A stretch of DNA of 60,856 nucleotides from Corynebacterium sp. Marseille-P3884 (GTDB lineage Bacteria; Actinomycetota; Actinomycetes; Mycobacteriales; Mycobacteriaceae), in the NCBI RefSeq assembly GCF_017942225.1, contig NZ_JAGKSD010000014.1, positions 1 to 60,856 on the forward strand. The letters are read 5' to 3'. Made by a program: the position numbers and the translations under genes. The notes beneath the pieces are model-generated. The model had not been told where the DNA came from, searched no databases, and saw only the letters and a list, made by a program, of their open reading frames with translations. Every line of letters begins with the position of its first letter. Position 1 is the stretch's first letter. Below, piece after piece: positions 35,717 to 46,756 of this stretch.

Positions 35717-37486
35717 CTATTCGGGGACTGCCGCGTCGGAGCTGGAGCCAGACTCCTCTGCGGTTCGGGTGCCGGGGCCGGGCAGGGTGATGATGTCGAA
35801 TTCGTCCTTGGCCAAGTGCGAGCGCAGATCCACCTTGTCGAATTTGCCCACCGATGTCTTGTCGATCGAGCTGACAAAAGTCCAGTACTCGGGAGCCATC
35901 CAGGTGGGAAGCTCACCAGCGAGGTCCTTGCGGAGCTTCTTGGCCACGTCGATCGTCGGGGTGACATCGGCGTGCAGGACGGTGATGGCTAGGGGGCGCT
36001 CGCCCCATTTCTTGTCGGGGTAGCCGATGACGGCGCATTCGACGACCTCGTCGGACTCCATGATGAGGTTCTCCAGCTGGGCGGAGTAAATCCACTCGCC
36101 GCCGGAGCGAATGACATCGCGGGAGCGGTCGTAGAGAGTCATGAAGCCGTCGGACGTCACAGTGCCCACGTCGCCAGTGCGCAGCCACCCGGACTCGGTG
36201 AAGGAGTCGTCGGAGGTGGGGACGGGCTCGCCGCGGAACGTCGATACGCGCTTTGCTGCTTCCGGATTCGACGGCCAGTAATACGACGCGATGACATTAT
36301 TTCCGCGAACGTGGATCTCACCGTCGTTGCGGTCGGTGCGGGAGACGATGCCGCCGTCGTTGACCACACGGTATTCGAGCCACGGGGCGAAGCGACCCTG
36401 CGAGATGCGGTAGGCCCAACGGCGCTCGCCGGACGCGCCCGATGGGGGGCGAGCAACCGTGCCCACCGTGGAGGTCTCCGTCATGCCCCAGACGTGGATA
36501 ATGTCCACGCCGTAGCGTTCCTCCCACACCTTGATCAGCGCCGGCGGGGCAGGGGAACCGCCGACGTAGATTTCTGTAAGCGACATGCGTTCTGGCGGGT
36601 TGTGCAGGTAGTGCACCATGAGCTGGATCCACAAGGTGGGCACGCCGTGCGCCACGCGCGGGTGCGTGCCGGCGATGAGCTTCGCCAGCGTCGGTGCCGA
36701 CACATCCGAATCAGGCAGTACAAGGGGAGTGCCCGCCAAAAACGCGGAGAACGGCACGTTCCAGCTCAGCACGTGGTAGATCGGGATGCAGCACAAGAAC
36801 GACTCACCGTGGGTGATCGCCAGCGAATCAGTGGCACGCAGGCTCATCGCCGTCAACCAGATCGACCGGTGCGAGTACGCGATGCCCTTCGGCGGGCCAC
36901 TGGTCGCGGTGGAATAGCAGATCGCTGCGGCAGTGTTCTCGGGGAGTTCGGGCCAGGGATAGAGGGTGGACGCGCCGTCGAGAAGCGATTCGTACGAGAA
37001 AACCTCGACCCCGTCCGGGACCGCTGCGCGCTCGGCGCTCAAATCTGTCAGCCCCGTGAAACACACGGCACGCACCGTCGGGCATTCCTCCACAATGCGG
37101 CCCACCTTCGGCGCGAGGCGCGGATCCGCGATGAGCACCTCGATCTCCGCGTGGTTGACGATGTACGCGATCTGGTCCTCCATCAACTGCAGGTTCAGCG
37201 GCACGAACACCGACCCCTTCGCCGACGCGGCGAACATCACCTCGAGGTGCTCCGCGCAATTGTACAACAACGAGCCCACCCGTTGGTCCCCGTCGATGCC
37301 CAGGTGGTCCTCCAACGCATGCGCGAACGCCGCCGCGCGCGCACCGACCGCCGCGAACGTGGTTTCCTCCGCCTCGCCGTTGCGCCACGTGGTCACCTTC
37401 GTGCTCCCGTGCACCGACGCCCCGTATTCGAGAATGCGCCCGACGGAAAACGGCACTTCCTGCATGGTGGAAAGCATGCAGCTCAC
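35717..37486 (-). CDS. Acyl-CoA ligase, medium/long-chain type
   Basis: 589-residue ANL-superfamily enzyme that activates a fatty or aromatic acid with ATP and CoA. WGMTETS, GWLRTGDVG and the catalytic Lys in TSVGKFDK are present. The P-loop is unusual: YSTATSGPPKGIAYSH in place of the common TSGTTGxPKG. Starts at GTG 37486, ATG 37477 or ATG 37465 are all possible; the last gives the best match to the family N-terminus. The acidic, Ser-rich tail is non-conserved. The substrate cannot be read from the sequence. Confidence 0.85.
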   Translation of the reverse strand: MSCMLSTMQEVPFSVGRILEYGASVHGSTKVTTWRNGEAEETTFAAVGARAAAFAHALEDHLGIDGDQRVGSLLYNCAEHLEVMFAASAKGSVFVPLNLQLMEDQIAYIVNHAEIEVLIADPRLAPKVGRIVEECPTVRAVCFTGLTDLSAERAAVPDGVEVFSYESLLDGASTLYPWPELPENTAAAICYSTATSGPPKGIAYSHRSIWLTAMSLRATDSLAITHGESFLCCIPIYHVLSWNVPFSAFLAGTPLVLPDSDVSAPTLAKLIAGTHPRVAHGVPTLWIQLMVHYLHNPPERMSLTEIYVGGSPAPPALIKVWEERYGVDIIHVWGMTETSTVGTVARPPSGASGERRWAYRISQGRFAPWLEYRVVNDGGIVSRTDRNDGEIHVRGNNVIASYYWPSNPEAAKRVSTFRGEPVPTSDDSFTESGWLRTGDVGTVTSDGFMTLYDRSRDVIRSGGEWIYSAQLENLIMESDEVVECAVIGYPDKKWGERPLAITVLHADVTPTIDVAKKLRKDLAGELPTWMAPEYWTFVSSIDKTSVGKFDKVDLRSHLAKDEFDIITLPGPGTRTAEESGSSSDAAVPE

Positions 37487-37541
37487 TCTACCGTGGCCCC
37501 CTTTAGCGCGGGTTGGTGAACCGCATTTTGCGCGCGTCCGC

Positions 37542-37547
37542 TACACT
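37542..37547 (+). promoter_or_regulatory. Putative -10 element of rho
   Basis: TACACT fits the corynebacterial TAnAnT consensus. A start near 37554 would give rho a leader of about 195 bases, long enough for the autoregulation known for rho in other bacteria. No good -35 was found. Confidence 0.35.
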
Positions 37548-37748
37548 GTCGGACAAGATCGCGAGCTGAGGCGCTTTTCGCCTCCAGATTCCGCCCATGC
37601 CCTTAGCTTTTCCGCATGTAGCGCGTCTCCGATCTAGCGTGCACCACCTCCGCCCCTTATATATTGCGGGCTTTGATCGCCTGTCGGCCGAGAGTGGGGA
37701 CAACCGCGTGAAAACACAGCGTCGCACGAATATGACGAAAGGACATCC

Positions 37749-39584
37749 GTGACCGATACGGGTAACGCCGCGAGCCAGGACCTCGCATCGCTGAAGCTTC
37801 CGGAGCTGCGCAAGATCGCCGCCGAAAAAGGCCTGCGCGGCACGTCCGCCCTGCGCAAGGGCGAGCTGATCCAAGCCATCACCACGGGCACCGTCCCGCA
37901 GCGCGCACGTCAGCGCGCCAGCGAGCAAGCCGCCGCAGACAACGCCGGCGCTGCTGAAGCTCCGAAGAACGACGACAAAAAGACCGAGAAGAGCGACGAC
38001 AACAAGGGCGACGAGCAGCGCTACGAATCCCGCTCCGCCGCTCGCCGCGCGCGCCGCAACCGCGCCAAGCACGAGCAGAAGCTTGACGACGGCTCTGCTA
38101 ACCGGGACTCCCACGACGACCGCGACTCCCGCGACTCCCGCGACGACCGTGGCGGCGATAACCGGGGCGACCGGAACGATCGCGACAACCGAGACAACCA
38201 CGACGACCGTGGTGACCGGAACAACCGCGGAGATGGTAACAACAACCGCGGCGGCGGAAACAACCACGACGGTGGCGGTAACGGCGGAAATGGCGGCGGG
38301 GGGGGCCGTCGCGGACGCCGCAACCGCAGGAACCGCCGCAACCGCGATAACCACAACGGCGGTGGCGGCAACAACCAGAACCACAACAACGGCCAGGACC
38401 TGGACCCGGAGGAACTGCAGGAGGTCGCGGGCATCGTCGATATCGTCGATAACAACGCGGCGTTCGTGCGCACGACGGGGTACCGGGCGAACCAGGCGGA
38501 CGTGTTCATCAACAACAACCTGGTGCGCCGCTGCGGCCTGCGCTCGGGCGATGCGGTGATCGGCCAGGTCCGCGCGAACGGTCAGGGGCACACGCACGGC
38601 AACGGCCGTAACCGCCACCGTTACAACCAGTTGGTGCGAGTGGACACGATCAACGGAATGACGGTGGACGAGGCGAAGCAGCGCGCGGAATTCCACAAGC
38701 TGACCCCGCTGTACCCGAATCAGCGTCTGCGTCTGGAAACCGAGCCGAATATCCTCACCACGCGCGTGATCGACCTGGTCATGCCGATCGGCAAGGGCCA
38801 GCGCGCGCTGATCGTCTCCCCGCCGAAGGCTGGTAAGACGACGATCCTGCAGAATATCGCCAACGCGATCGCGCATAACAACCCCGAGTGCTACCTCATG
38901 GTCGTGCTTGTCGACGAGCGCCCCGAGGAAGTCACCGACATGCAGCGCTCCGTGAAGGGAGAGGTCATCGCCTCCACCTTCGACCGCCCGCCGAGCGAGC
39001 ACACTGCCGTGGCGGAGCTGGCCATCGAGCGCGCGAAGCGCCTCGTCGAGATGGGCCAGGACGTCGTGGTCCTGCTCGATTCCATCACCCGCCTGGGCCG
39101 CGCGTACAACAACTCGTCGCCGGCGTCGGGCCGCATCCTGTCCGGCGGCGTCGACTCGAACGCCCTGTACCCGCCGAAGCGCTTCCTGGGTGCTGCCCGC
39201 AATATCGAGGAAGGTGGCTCGCTGACCATTATCGCGACCGCCATGGTGGAGACTGGCTCGGCAGGCGACACTGTCATCTTCGAGGAGTTCAAGGGCACCG
39301 GCAACGCTGAACTCAAGCTCGACCGCAAGATCGCCGAGCGCCGCGTCTTCCCGGCCGTGGACGTCAATCCGTCCGGCACGCGCAAGGACGAGCTGCTCAT
39401 GAGCCCGGAGGAGACGCGCATCATGCACAAGCTGCGCCGCATCCTCTCCGCGCTCGACCCGCAGCAGTCCATTGACATGCTGATCAAGCAGCTGAAGAAG
39501 ACGAAGAACAACGGCGAATTCCTCGTTGGCGTGGCGCAATCCGCACCGATGGCCGCGGACCAGGAGACGGAGGAATACCAGTAA
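37749..39584 (+). CDS. rho: Transcription termination factor Rho
   Basis: 611 residues. An N-terminal Rho_N helix domain (about 1-50) is followed by a long disordered insert (about 60-215) built of Asn, Asp, Arg and Gly runs. Then come the RNA-binding cold-shock fold and the ATPase with Walker A PPKAGKTT (near 358) and Walker [14 protein letters not shown]. The ring-shaped helicase ends untranslated transcripts. Inserts of this kind are usual in high-GC Gram-positive Rho and raise RNA affinity. GTG start after GAAAGGA. One-base overlap with prfA. Confidence 0.96.
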   Translation: MTDTGNAASQDLASLKLPELRKIAAEKGLRGTSALRKGELIQAITTGTVPQRARQRASEQAAADNAGAAEAPKNDDKKTEKSDDNKGDEQRYESRSAARRARRNRAKHEQKLDDGSANRDSHDDRDSRDSRDDRGGDNRGDRNDRDNRDNHDDRGDRNNRGDGNNNRGGGNNHDGGGNGGNGGGGGRRGRRNRRNRRNRDNHNGGGGNNQNHNNGQDLDPEELQEVAGIVDIVDNNAAFVRTTGYRANQADVFINNNLVRRCGLRSGDAVIGQVRANGQGHTHGNGRNRHRYNQLVRVDTINGMTVDEAKQRAEFHKLTPLYPNQRLRLETEPNILTTRVIDLVMPIGKGQRALIVSPPKAGKTTILQNIANAIAHNNPECYLMVVLVDERPEEVTDMQRSVKGEVIASTFDRPPSEHTAVAELAIERAKRLVEMGQDVVVLLDSITRLGRAYNNSSPASGRILSGGVDSNALYPPKRFLGAARNIEEGGSLTIIATAMVETGSAGDTVIFEEFKGTGNAELKLDRKIAERRVFPAVDVNPSGTRKDELLMSPEETRIMHKLRRILSALDPQQSIDMLIKQLKKTKNNGEFLVGVAQSAPMAADQETEEYQ

Positions 39585-40663
39585 TGGCAGAGAAATCGCA
39601 GGTTTCGCTTGTCGACGACTACGTCTCCGAGTACCAGGGCATCCAAGCCCAGATGAGCGACCCGGAAGTGGTCGGCGACCAGGATCTCTTCCGCAAGCTG
39701 TCCAAGCGCTACGCGCAGCTGCAGCCGATCATCAACGTCAACAACGATCTCAACCAGGCCCGCGAGGACCACGAGGCCGCCGCTGAGATGGCAGCCGAGG
39801 ACAAGGAGTTCGCCGAGGAGGCCGCGCGCCTCGAAGGCGAGATCGTGCGCCTGGAGGAGGAGCTCGCTGATCTGCTCGCTCCGCGCGACGAGCACGACGC
39901 CGACGACGTGATCATGGAGATCAAGGCCGGCGCAGGTGGCGAAGAAGCCGCGCTCTTCGCCGGCGATTTGGCCCGCATGTACCAGAAGTACGCCGAGAAG
40001 GCGGGTCTGAGCTGGGATGTTCTCGACGTCGCAGAGTCCGACCTGGGCGGTGTCAAAGACATGACTGTCTCGGTGACCATGAAGAACCCGTCGCGCGACG
40101 GCGCGTGGTCGAAGCTGAAATTCGAGGGCGGCGTCCACCGCGTGCAGCGCATTCCGGTGACGGAATCGCAGGGCCGCATCCAGACGTCGGCAGCTGGCGT
40201 GTACGTCTTCCCGGAGACGGAGGACGTCGGCGAGATCGAGATCGACGAAAAGGACATCCGCGTCGACGTGTACCGTTCCTCCGGTAAGGGCGGCCAGGGT
40301 GTCAACACGACGGACTCGGCCGTGCGCATCACGCACCTGCCCACGGGCATCGTGGTCACGTGTCAGAAGGAGCGTTCCCAGATCCAGAACCGCGCGCGTG
40401 CGATGCAGGTTCTCCAGGCCCGTCTCGAGCAGGCCGAGCGTGAAAAGGCCGAGGCCGAGGCAGCGGAAGGCCGCGCTTCGCAGGTCCGCACCATGGACCG
40501 TTCGGAGCGCATCCGCACCTACAACTGGCCGGAGAACCGCATCTCGGACCACCGCATCGGTTTCAAGGCGAACAACCTCGACTCCGTGCTCGACGGCAAC
40601 ATGGACGACCTGATCACCGCGCTCCAGACCCACGAGCGCCAGGAACGACTTGAAGCAGAGTAG
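39584..40663 (+). CDS. prfA: Peptide chain release factor 1
   Basis: 359-residue RF1. The GGQ motif (about 236-238, in [17 protein letters not shown]) triggers peptide release; the domain 2 tripeptide region for UAG/UAA recognition lies near 185-190. Normal length. It is coupled to rho by a TAATG overlap and overlaps prmC, whose product methylates the Gln of its GGQ motif. Confidence 0.96.
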   Translation: MAEKSQVSLVDDYVSEYQGIQAQMSDPEVVGDQDLFRKLSKRYAQLQPIINVNNDLNQAREDHEAAAEMAAEDKEFAEEAARLEGEIVRLEEELADLLAPRDEHDADDVIMEIKAGAGGEEAALFAGDLARMYQKYAEKAGLSWDVLDVAESDLGGVKDMTVSVTMKNPSRDGAWSKLKFEGGVHRVQRIPVTESQGRIQTSAAGVYVFPETEDVGEIEIDEKDIRVDVYRSSGKGGQGVNTTDSAVRITHLPTGIVVTCQKERSQIQNRARAMQVLQARLEQAEREKAEAEAAEGRASQVRTMDRSERIRTYNWPENRISDHRIGFKANNLDSVLDGNMDDLITALQTHERQERLEAE

Positions 40664-41504
40664 CCTCCGCTCAGCGATCGATAACGCAACGCAATCGCTT
40701 ATCGACGCCCACGTTGCCTCCCCCGAAGTCGATGCCCGCCTCATCGCCGCCCACCTTCTCGGTGTGCCCGCAACTCAGCTGATTTTGGCCGAGCCGACGC
40801 CTGAATTCGAGGCGGACTACGCGGCCCTTATCGCCCGCCGCGTCGAGCGTGAGCCGCTGCAGCACATTCTCGGCACCGCGCCCTTCGGAGTGCACGATTT
40901 GAAGGTCGGCCCGGGCGTGTTCATCCCGCGCCTGGAGACCGAGGTGCTCGCCGAGTGGGCGGTGGAGCAGGCACCCACCGGCACTGTCGTCGACTTCGGC
41001 ACCGGTTCCGGTGCGCTGGCGATTTATATCGCCGAGCGGGCACGCCCCGAACTCGTCATCGGCGTGGAGAAATCTCCCGTCGCCATCGCAGCTGCCCGCG
41101 GCAACGCCGCCGCGCATTCCAACGTGCGGATCATCGAGGGCGACATGACCGACCCGGACCTGCTATTCGAGCTGACCGGCACCGTTGACCTTATCGTCGC
41201 CAATCCGCCGTACGTTCCGTTCGTGCCGGAAGAATCCGGTGAACTCGAACCGGAGGTCTACCGCGACCCACTGGAAGCCGTCTTCTCCGGCGACGACGGC
41301 ATGGACGCTATCCGCGGGCTCATTCCTGTCGCGGCTCGGCTGCTCGCCCCGGGCGGGAAACTCGGCATCGAGCACGACGACACGACAGCCGCGCTCACCC
41401 GCGAACTGGTCGAAGCTGACGGTTCATTTGAAAATATCCGCAACATGCCCGACCTCACGGGGCGCGACCGTTTCGTCACGGCGAGTAAGCTACGGACAAA
41501 CTGA
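40650..41504 (+). CDS. prmC: Release factor glutamine methyltransferase PrmC
   Basis: 284-residue SAM-dependent methyltransferase (HemK). SAM motif [13 protein letters not shown] (about 112-124) and the substrate-binding NPPY (about 184-187) are present, with the usual N-terminal helical domain. It methylates RF1 and RF2 on GGQ. Start taken as TTG 40650, 14 bases inside prfA with AGGAAC upstream; a later start cannot be excluded. Confidence 0.93.
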   Translation: MKQSSLRSAIDNATQSLIDAHVASPEVDARLIAAHLLGVPATQLILAEPTPEFEADYAALIARRVEREPLQHILGTAPFGVHDLKVGPGVFIPRLETEVLAEWAVEQAPTGTVVDFGTGSGALAIYIAERARPELVIGVEKSPVAIAAARGNAAAHSNVRIIEGDMTDPDLLFELTGTVDLIVANPPYVPFVPEESGELEPEVYRDPLEAVFSGDDGMDAIRGLIPVAARLLAPGGKLGIEHDDTTAALTRELVEADGSFENIRNMPDLTGRDRFVTASKLRTN

Positions 41505-41535
41505 CCTCTTTCATCTCTTAAGGAGCACCACTTCA

Positions 41536-42201
41536 ATGCCCAGCAGAATCTACGACTGCCTTGACCCCCAGGGGCGCAAGGACGGCATTGACGCCGCCGT
41601 AAAGGCAGTTCGCGCGGGGCAGTGCGTGGTGTTGCCGACTGACACGGTCTACGGGATTGGGGTGGACGCGTTCAATCCGGATGCCGTCGCAAAGCTCCTT
41701 GCTACAAAGCGTCGCGGCCCTGATATGCCTGTACCTGTTCTCGTGGGCTCGTGGACCACGATTCAGGGGCTGGTGCGCGAGTTCACGGATACTGCGAAAA
41801 CGCTGGTCGAGGCGTTTTGGCCCGGCGGTCTTTCCCTCGTTGTGCCTGAGGCGCCGTCGCTGCCGTGGAATCTCGGCGACACCCGCGGCACCGTCCTGTT
41901 GCGCATGCCCCTGCAGCCCGTTGCGATCGAGCTGCTCCGCGAAGTCGGTCCGATGGCTGTGTCGAGCGCCAATATCTCGGGGCAAGCCCCGCCGGTGTCG
42001 GCTGCTGGCGCGCGCGACCAATTCGGGGAGGCCGTGCAGACCTACCTCGACGGAGGCACCGCGCAGGTGGGGGAGCCGTCGACCATCCTGGACATCTCCG
42101 GTCCCGCGCCGGTGATTCTCCGCGAGGGCGCCGTGAGCCCGGAACGCATTGGTGAGGTCCTGAACCTTGACCCGGAGCAACTGAGGCGGAAAGACCGGTG
42201 A
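41536..42201 (+). CDS. L-threonylcarbamoyladenylate synthase (Sua5/YwlC/YrdC)
   Basis: 221 residues. The conserved PTDTVYGIGVDAF (about 34-46), KRRGPDMP and SSANISGQ motifs define the YrdC/Sua5 fold. It makes threonylcarbamoyl-AMP, the first step of t6A37 tRNA modification. The start follows AAGGAGCACCACTTCA. It lacks the C-terminal Sua5 domain, so it resembles the short YrdC/YwlC form. Overlaps the next gene by four bases. Confidence 0.92.
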   Translation: MPSRIYDCLDPQGRKDGIDAAVKAVRAGQCVVLPTDTVYGIGVDAFNPDAVAKLLATKRRGPDMPVPVLVGSWTTIQGLVREFTDTAKTLVEAFWPGGLSLVVPEAPSLPWNLGDTRGTVLLRMPLQPVAIELLREVGPMAVSSANISGQAPPVSAAGARDQFGEAVQTYLDGGTAQVGEPSTILDISGPAPVILREGAVSPERIGEVLNLDPEQLRRKDR

Positions 42202-43337
42202 CCGGATCAGGCGTCCCTCTGCGAGAGCTGGGGCTGGTCATCCTCGTCGCTGCGGTGCTCAGTTTCCTAGCTACGGGTCCTATTCGCTCCGTCCTCGTTC
42301 GAACCGGCCGGATCGCGGAGATCCGCGAGCGTGACGTGCACACCCAGCCCACCCCGAGCCTCGGCGGCGTGGCCATGTTCACCGGGTTCTTGTCCGCTGT
42401 GTACCTGGCGATGCAATTGCCGGCGCTCACCCGCGGGTTCGCTCCCGTGACCCCCGAGATGACGGCCGTGGTCGTGGGGGCCTTCCTCATCGTGGTCGTC
42501 GGAATTATCGACGACCTCTACGAGCTCGGCGCCCTCTCCAAATTCTTCGGCCAAGTCGTCGCCGCAGTGACCATGTCGGTGATGGGGCTGTCCTTCAATG
42601 TCTTCTACCTGCCGTTCGGCGGCGGAACGACATTGATCCTCGACCCAGCGCAGGGCGTTATTGTGTCCTCGCTGATCATCGTGATGCTCATCAACGCCTT
42701 CAACTTTGTCGACGGCATCGACGGACTGGCAGCCGGCCTCGGCATGATCGCCGGCGCCGCTATCCTCGTGTTCTCGTTGACCGTGCTTCACGATCAAGGC
42801 GGCGCCGTCTCCGCCTATCCGCCCGCCATCATCTGCGCTGCGCTCGTGGGTATGTGCGCCGGCTTCTTGCCGCACAACTACGAACCCGCGCGGATCTTCA
42901 TGGGGGACTCGGGTGCCATGCTCATCGGGTTGCTGCTCGCCGCCGCATCGATCTCTGCGTCCGGCAAGATTAACATGTCGCTCTACGGCACCGCCGACTT
43001 CGTCGCCCTGATCAGCCCGTTTATCGTGGTGGTCGCCGCTGTCGCGCTGCCTGTCATCGACCTCATCATGGCCGTTATCCGCCGCGTGTCCCAGGGCAAG
43101 AGCCCGTTTGCCGCTGACCGTCAGCACATTCACCACCGCCTCCTCGCGCTCGGCCACACCCACCGCCGTACCGTTCTTGTGCTGTACATGTGGGTGTCTG
43201 CGATCGCGTTCGGAGCAGTGAGCTTCTCCGTTATTCCGTCGCGCTATGCCGCCGCGCTGCTCATCACCGCGATCCTGTTCGCTGCCGCCGCTACCGCCGT
43301 GCCCGCGATGAAAGGAAAGATCGGACCCGCGCGGTAG
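42198..43337 (+). CDS. wecA: Polyprenyl-phosphate GlcNAc-1-phosphate transferase (WecA/TagO type)
   Basis: 379 residues with about eleven membrane helices. MraY/WecA motifs are visible: GIIDDLYEL (catalytic Asp pair), NAFNFVDGIDGLAAG, FMGDSGAMLIG and the cytosolic HIHHRLL loop. In mycobacteria and corynebacteria this enzyme makes decaprenyl-PP-GlcNAc for the arabinogalactan linker. Start GTG overlaps the previous stop (GTGA). The position just before the atp genes is conserved in this group. Confidence 0.9.
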   Translation: MTGSGVPLRELGLVILVAAVLSFLATGPIRSVLVRTGRIAEIRERDVHTQPTPSLGGVAMFTGFLSAVYLAMQLPALTRGFAPVTPEMTAVVVGAFLIVVVGIIDDLYELGALSKFFGQVVAAVTMSVMGLSFNVFYLPFGGGTTLILDPAQGVIVSSLIIVMLINAFNFVDGIDGLAAGLGMIAGAAILVFSLTVLHDQGGAVSAYPPAIICAALVGMCAGFLPHNYEPARIFMGDSGAMLIGLLLAAASISASGKINMSLYGTADFVALISPFIVVVAAVALPVIDLIMAVIRRVSQGKSPFAADRQHIHHRLLALGHTHRRTVLVLYMWVSAIAFGAVSFSVIPSRYAAALLITAILFAAAATAVPAMKGKIGPAR

Positions 43338-43348
43338 CATGAGCATCT

Positions 43349-43777
43349 GTGAATACAGAAGCTAAAGACGTCCCCGAGTACGAAGACCCCCAAGCTCCGC
43401 TCAAGCGTGCACTGAAATTGGGCACTGGGGCTCTGATCGTTCTCACCCTCGTCTCTCTCGCGGCCTGGGGTGCAGCACGTGACCTGCCCGGCATCTGGGG
43501 AGTGATCCTCGGCGCAGCCGTCGGCGGCGGCTTCGTCCTCCTGACCGTCATCTCCGTCCTCGCGACCGCGAACACCACGCCGTCTATGACCATGGCTGTC
43601 GTCCTTGGAAGCTGGCTAGTCAAGCTTTTAGTCCTGATCGGACTGATGATGTGGCTGCGCACGATGGACTTCTACGACACCGCCGCATTCGGGGTGACCA
43701 CCATTGCGGCTCTCGTTGTCGTCCTTGCCTCTGAAGTGTGGGGAATCATGACGACTCGGGCTATGTACGTCGGGTAG
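43349..43777 (+). CDS. Small membrane protein upstream of atp genes (AtpI-like position)
   Basis: 142 residues with four membrane helices (about 27-45, 49-70, 83-103, 108-130) and a charged N-terminus. It sits where atpI is found in other bacteria and has the same helix number, but I see no clear AtpI sequence signature. It may help assemble the c-ring or carry Mg2+; inferred from position. GTG start, 11 bases after wecA. Confidence 0.65.
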   Translation: MNTEAKDVPEYEDPQAPLKRALKLGTGALIVLTLVSLAAWGAARDLPGIWGVILGAAVGGGFVLLTVISVLATANTTPSMTMAVVLGSWLVKLLVLIGLMMWLRTMDFYDTAAFGVTTIAALVVVLASEVWGIMTTRAMYVG

Positions 43778-43884
43778 CAGGACCTACGCTGCCCCTGTGA
43801 CTCAGCTAACAGCAACCTGAATGGTGCCCACACCTGCTCATACGCCCAGCCTGAATAAACCCCCGCAACAACCTCCCCCCAACG

Positions 43885-44061
43885 TGCCCGATTCGCCCCA
43901 TCTGCTGATAGGCTAATCGCGGGTTAGAAGAGGAGAGCTACGCCTTAATGGGGTAATCACCTCTAAAAGTCCCCTGCACCGCGGTAGCTGATGTGCGACG
44001 GAATCCGCCGCGGAAAGCAGAAATGAAGACGTCCATCGCACCGCACTTCCAAAGAGTGCGG
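43885..44061 (+). promoter_or_regulatory. Possible promoter and leader hairpin of the atp operon
   Basis: The 319-bp gap before atpB contains an extended -10-like TGATAGGCT (hexamer 43909-43914), with TGCCCG 18 bp upstream. Transcription from there would give a leader of about 175 bases. Near its end CCGCACT (44041-44047) pairs with AGTGCGG (44055-44061), just before GGGAGAG. No gene was seen in the gap. Confidence 0.4.
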
Positions 44062-44096
44062 CCCGAGAACGGGAGAGAACGCTGAGCGTTACAACT

Positions 44097-44900
44097 TTGG
44101 CCATGAGGGGCAGCTTCCACGCACCCGAATTGGACCCAGAATTTTTCCCGGGGCAATACTACGGCCACATCATCGGGGAAGACTTCCTCGGTGGTTGGTT
44201 CGCGCTGGATCGCATCATGATCGTCCGCCTGTTCATGGCGGCCGTCCTGATCATCCTTTTCCTGCTGGCCTTCCGGAAACCCCAGCTGGTTCCCAAAGGT
44301 CTGCAGAACTTCGGTGAGCTCGCAGTGGACTTCGTCCGTCTGCACATCGCCGAAGACATCTTGGGCAAGAAAGAAGGCCGCCGATTCCTTCCGGTAATCG
44401 CGACCATCTTCTTCACGGTCCTCTTCATGAACGTTGCCACGATCATTCCGGGGTTGAACATCTCGCCGAGCTCGCGAATCGGTCTACCGATCGTGCTCGC
44501 GCTGGTGGGATACTTCACCATGATCTACGCAGGCGCATCGCGCTACGGATTCGGCAAATACGTGAAGCACTCGCTCGTGATCCCCAACTTGCCACCCGTG
44601 CTCCACCTCCTGGTGGTGCCGATCGAGTTCTTCTCGACATTCATTCTGCGTCCGGTCACCCTGGCTCTTCGTCTCATGGCGAACTTCCTGGCCGGCCACA
44701 TCATTCTCGTCATGCTGTACTCCGCCACGAACTTCTTCTTCTGGCAGCTCAACGGCTGGACGGCAATGGGTGGCCTCACACTGGTCGCAGCGGTCCTGTT
44801 CACCCTGTTCGAGTTGATTGTCATCTTCCTGCAGGCGTACATCTTCGCCCTTCTGGTCGCGGTGTACATCGAACTGGCGCTGCACGCAGATTCGCACTAG
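44097..44900 (+). CDS. atpB: ATP synthase subunit a
   Basis: About 267 residues, F0 subunit a, with five to six membrane helices and the essential Arg in the fourth core helix (ALRLMANFLAGH). It forms the proton half-channels with the c-ring. The start is unclear: TTG 44097 or ATG 44103 lie far from GGGAGAG, whereas a CTG at 44082 would have good spacing and add five residues (start MSVTTLAM). First structural gene of atpBEFHAGDC. Confidence 0.93.
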   Translation: MAMRGSFHAPELDPEFFPGQYYGHIIGEDFLGGWFALDRIMIVRLFMAAVLIILFLLAFRKPQLVPKGLQNFGELAVDFVRLHIAEDILGKKEGRRFLPVIATIFFTVLFMNVATIIPGLNISPSSRIGLPIVLALVGYFTMIYAGASRYGFGKYVKHSLVIPNLPPVLHLLVVPIEFFSTFILRPVTLALRLMANFLAGHIILVMLYSATNFFFWQLNGWTAMGGLTLVAAVLFTLFELIVIFLQAYIFALLVAVYIELALHADSH

Positions 44901-44934
44901 TCAGGCGCGAACTGACACACGGTCAACTGAATAA

Positions 44935-45243
<309 letters not shown>

Positions 45244-45290
45244 AAGAACACGCACATTAACTCGTAAACCTTTTAGTACAGGAGCAACCA

Positions 45291-45872
45291 ATGACGAACG
45301 TCATCTACCTACTTGCGGCCGAGGGGGCCGAGGACTTTCCGCTCGAGGGCGGAAACTCCATCCTCCTGCCCAAGAACTACGACCTCGTCTGGTCCCTCGT
45401 TGTCTTCCTCATCGTCTTCCTTCTCTTCTGGAAGTTCGTGCTTCCGAAGTTCCAGGAAGTCCTCGCAGAGCGCGAAGACAAGATCAAGGGCGGCATTGAG
45501 CGCGCCGAGTCCGCTCAGGCGCAGGCCAAGGCTGCTCTGGAGAAGAACAACGCACAGCTCGCTGAGGCACGCGCCGAAGCCGCCGAAATCCGCGAAGCCG
45601 CCCGCCAGAAGGGCAAGGAGATCGAGGCAGAAGCCCGCGCCAACGCAGAGGCAGAGTCCCGCCGCATCGTCGCAAACGGCGAGAAGCAGCTCCAGGCCTC
45701 CCGCGAGCAGGTCATCGCTGAACTTCGCAACGACCTGGGCCAGAACTCCATCACGTTGGCAGAGGAACTGCTTGGTGAGGAACTGTCGGACAACACCCGA
45801 CGCTCCAACACCATCGATTCCTTCCTGAGCCAGCTGGATACCGTCTCCGCCCGCTCGGCGACGCGGAAGTGA
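45291..45872 (+). CDS. atpF: ATP synthase subunit b
   Basis: 193 residues. One membrane helix (about 30-50, [18 protein letters not shown]) is followed by a long Ala/Glu/Lys/Arg helix that dimerises as the peripheral stalk and binds delta at its end. The N-terminal 28 residues are an extracellular segment longer than in E. coli, as usual in actinobacteria. AGGAGCAACC precedes the ATG. Confidence 0.95.
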   Translation: MTNVIYLLAAEGAEDFPLEGGNSILLPKNYDLVWSLVVFLIVFLLFWKFVLPKFQEVLAEREDKIKGGIERAESAQAQAKAALEKNNAQLAEARAEAAEIREAARQKGKEIEAEARANAEAESRRIVANGEKQLQASREQVIAELRNDLGQNSITLAEELLGEELSDNTRRSNTIDSFLSQLDTVSARSATRK

Positions 45873-45880
45873 GGTAGTCC

Positions 45881-46714
45881 ATGAAAGCAGCTAGCCGCGA
45901 AGCACAGACTCGGGTTGCCGAGAAACTGGACGCATTTCTGCGCAACGCTGGCGACACCGTCTCCACCGCAGCGCAGGTGGGCACCGAACTGTTCCTCGTT
46001 GTGGACCAGCTCGAAAACCACCGCCCCCTGCGTGTCGCAGTGGCAGACACCTCCCTGAAGCCGGAGCAGCGCTCGGGCATGATCAGCGACGTCTTCAACG
46101 GCAAGGTGGGGGATGCCACCCTGACCGTTTTGAAGGAGGCCGCTGAGCAGGACTGGTCGACCCCGCGCGAGTTCCGCGAGGGACTCGTGCACCTGGGTCG
46201 CCGGGCGCTCCTCCGTGGCGCCGAGAACGAGGGCAAGCTCGAGCACGTTGAAAACGAGCTCTTCGCACTGTCCCGTCTTCTTGAGCGCGAGGGCGAGCTG
46301 ACCCAGCTGCTGTCCGACCGCCGCGCAACCGCAGACCAGAAGCGCCAGCTTCTGGCGAGCGTCCTGTACGGCAAGGTGACCATGTACACCGAGGCGCTTG
46401 CGCTGCAGGTGATTGGTCGCCCCGAGCACAACCCGGTTGACGACATCGCCGCAGTTTCCCGCGAGTCCGCCGAGTTGACGGGCAAGACGGTTGCGGAGGT
46501 CGCATCCGCGACAGAGCTGACTGATGCGCAGCGTGACGCACTGGCAGACAAGCTAGGCAAGATTTACGGCCGCGAGATGGCCATCCACTCCGAGGTTGAC
46601 CCCAGCCTCCTCGGCGGTGTGACCATCCGCGTTGGCGACGAGCTTATCGACGGCTCCACGCGCGGCAAACTGCAGCGCCTGCGTGCCGACATGGCAGCCA
46701 ACACGGCTTACTAA
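45881..46714 (+). CDS. atpH: ATP synthase subunit delta
   Basis: 277 residues. The delta (OSCP) domain is in the C-terminal part, ending in the typical LLGGVTIRVGDELIDGSTRGKLQRL. About 90 N-terminal residues exceed the E. coli length, as expected for corynebacterial delta. It joins the top of F1 to the b stalk. Eight bases after atpF, with GAGGTAGTCC as ribosome site. Confidence 0.94.
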   Translation: MKAASREAQTRVAEKLDAFLRNAGDTVSTAAQVGTELFLVVDQLENHRPLRVAVADTSLKPEQRSGMISDVFNGKVGDATLTVLKEAAEQDWSTPREFREGLVHLGRRALLRGAENEGKLEHVENELFALSRLLEREGELTQLLSDRRATADQKRQLLASVLYGKVTMYTEALALQVIGRPEHNPVDDIAAVSRESAELTGKTVAEVASATELTDAQRDALADKLGKIYGREMAIHSEVDPSLLGGVTIRVGDELIDGSTRGKLQRLRADMAANTAY

Positions 46715-46756
46715 TGACGAAAAATGCTGGAACAATCTACCGAGAGCAGGAAGAAC

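Noticed and set aside
38080..38400. Repeat or insertion element within rho
   Set aside because: The repetitive DNA encodes the Asn/Asp/Arg/Gly-rich disordered region normal for actinobacterial Rho; frame and flanks are intact.
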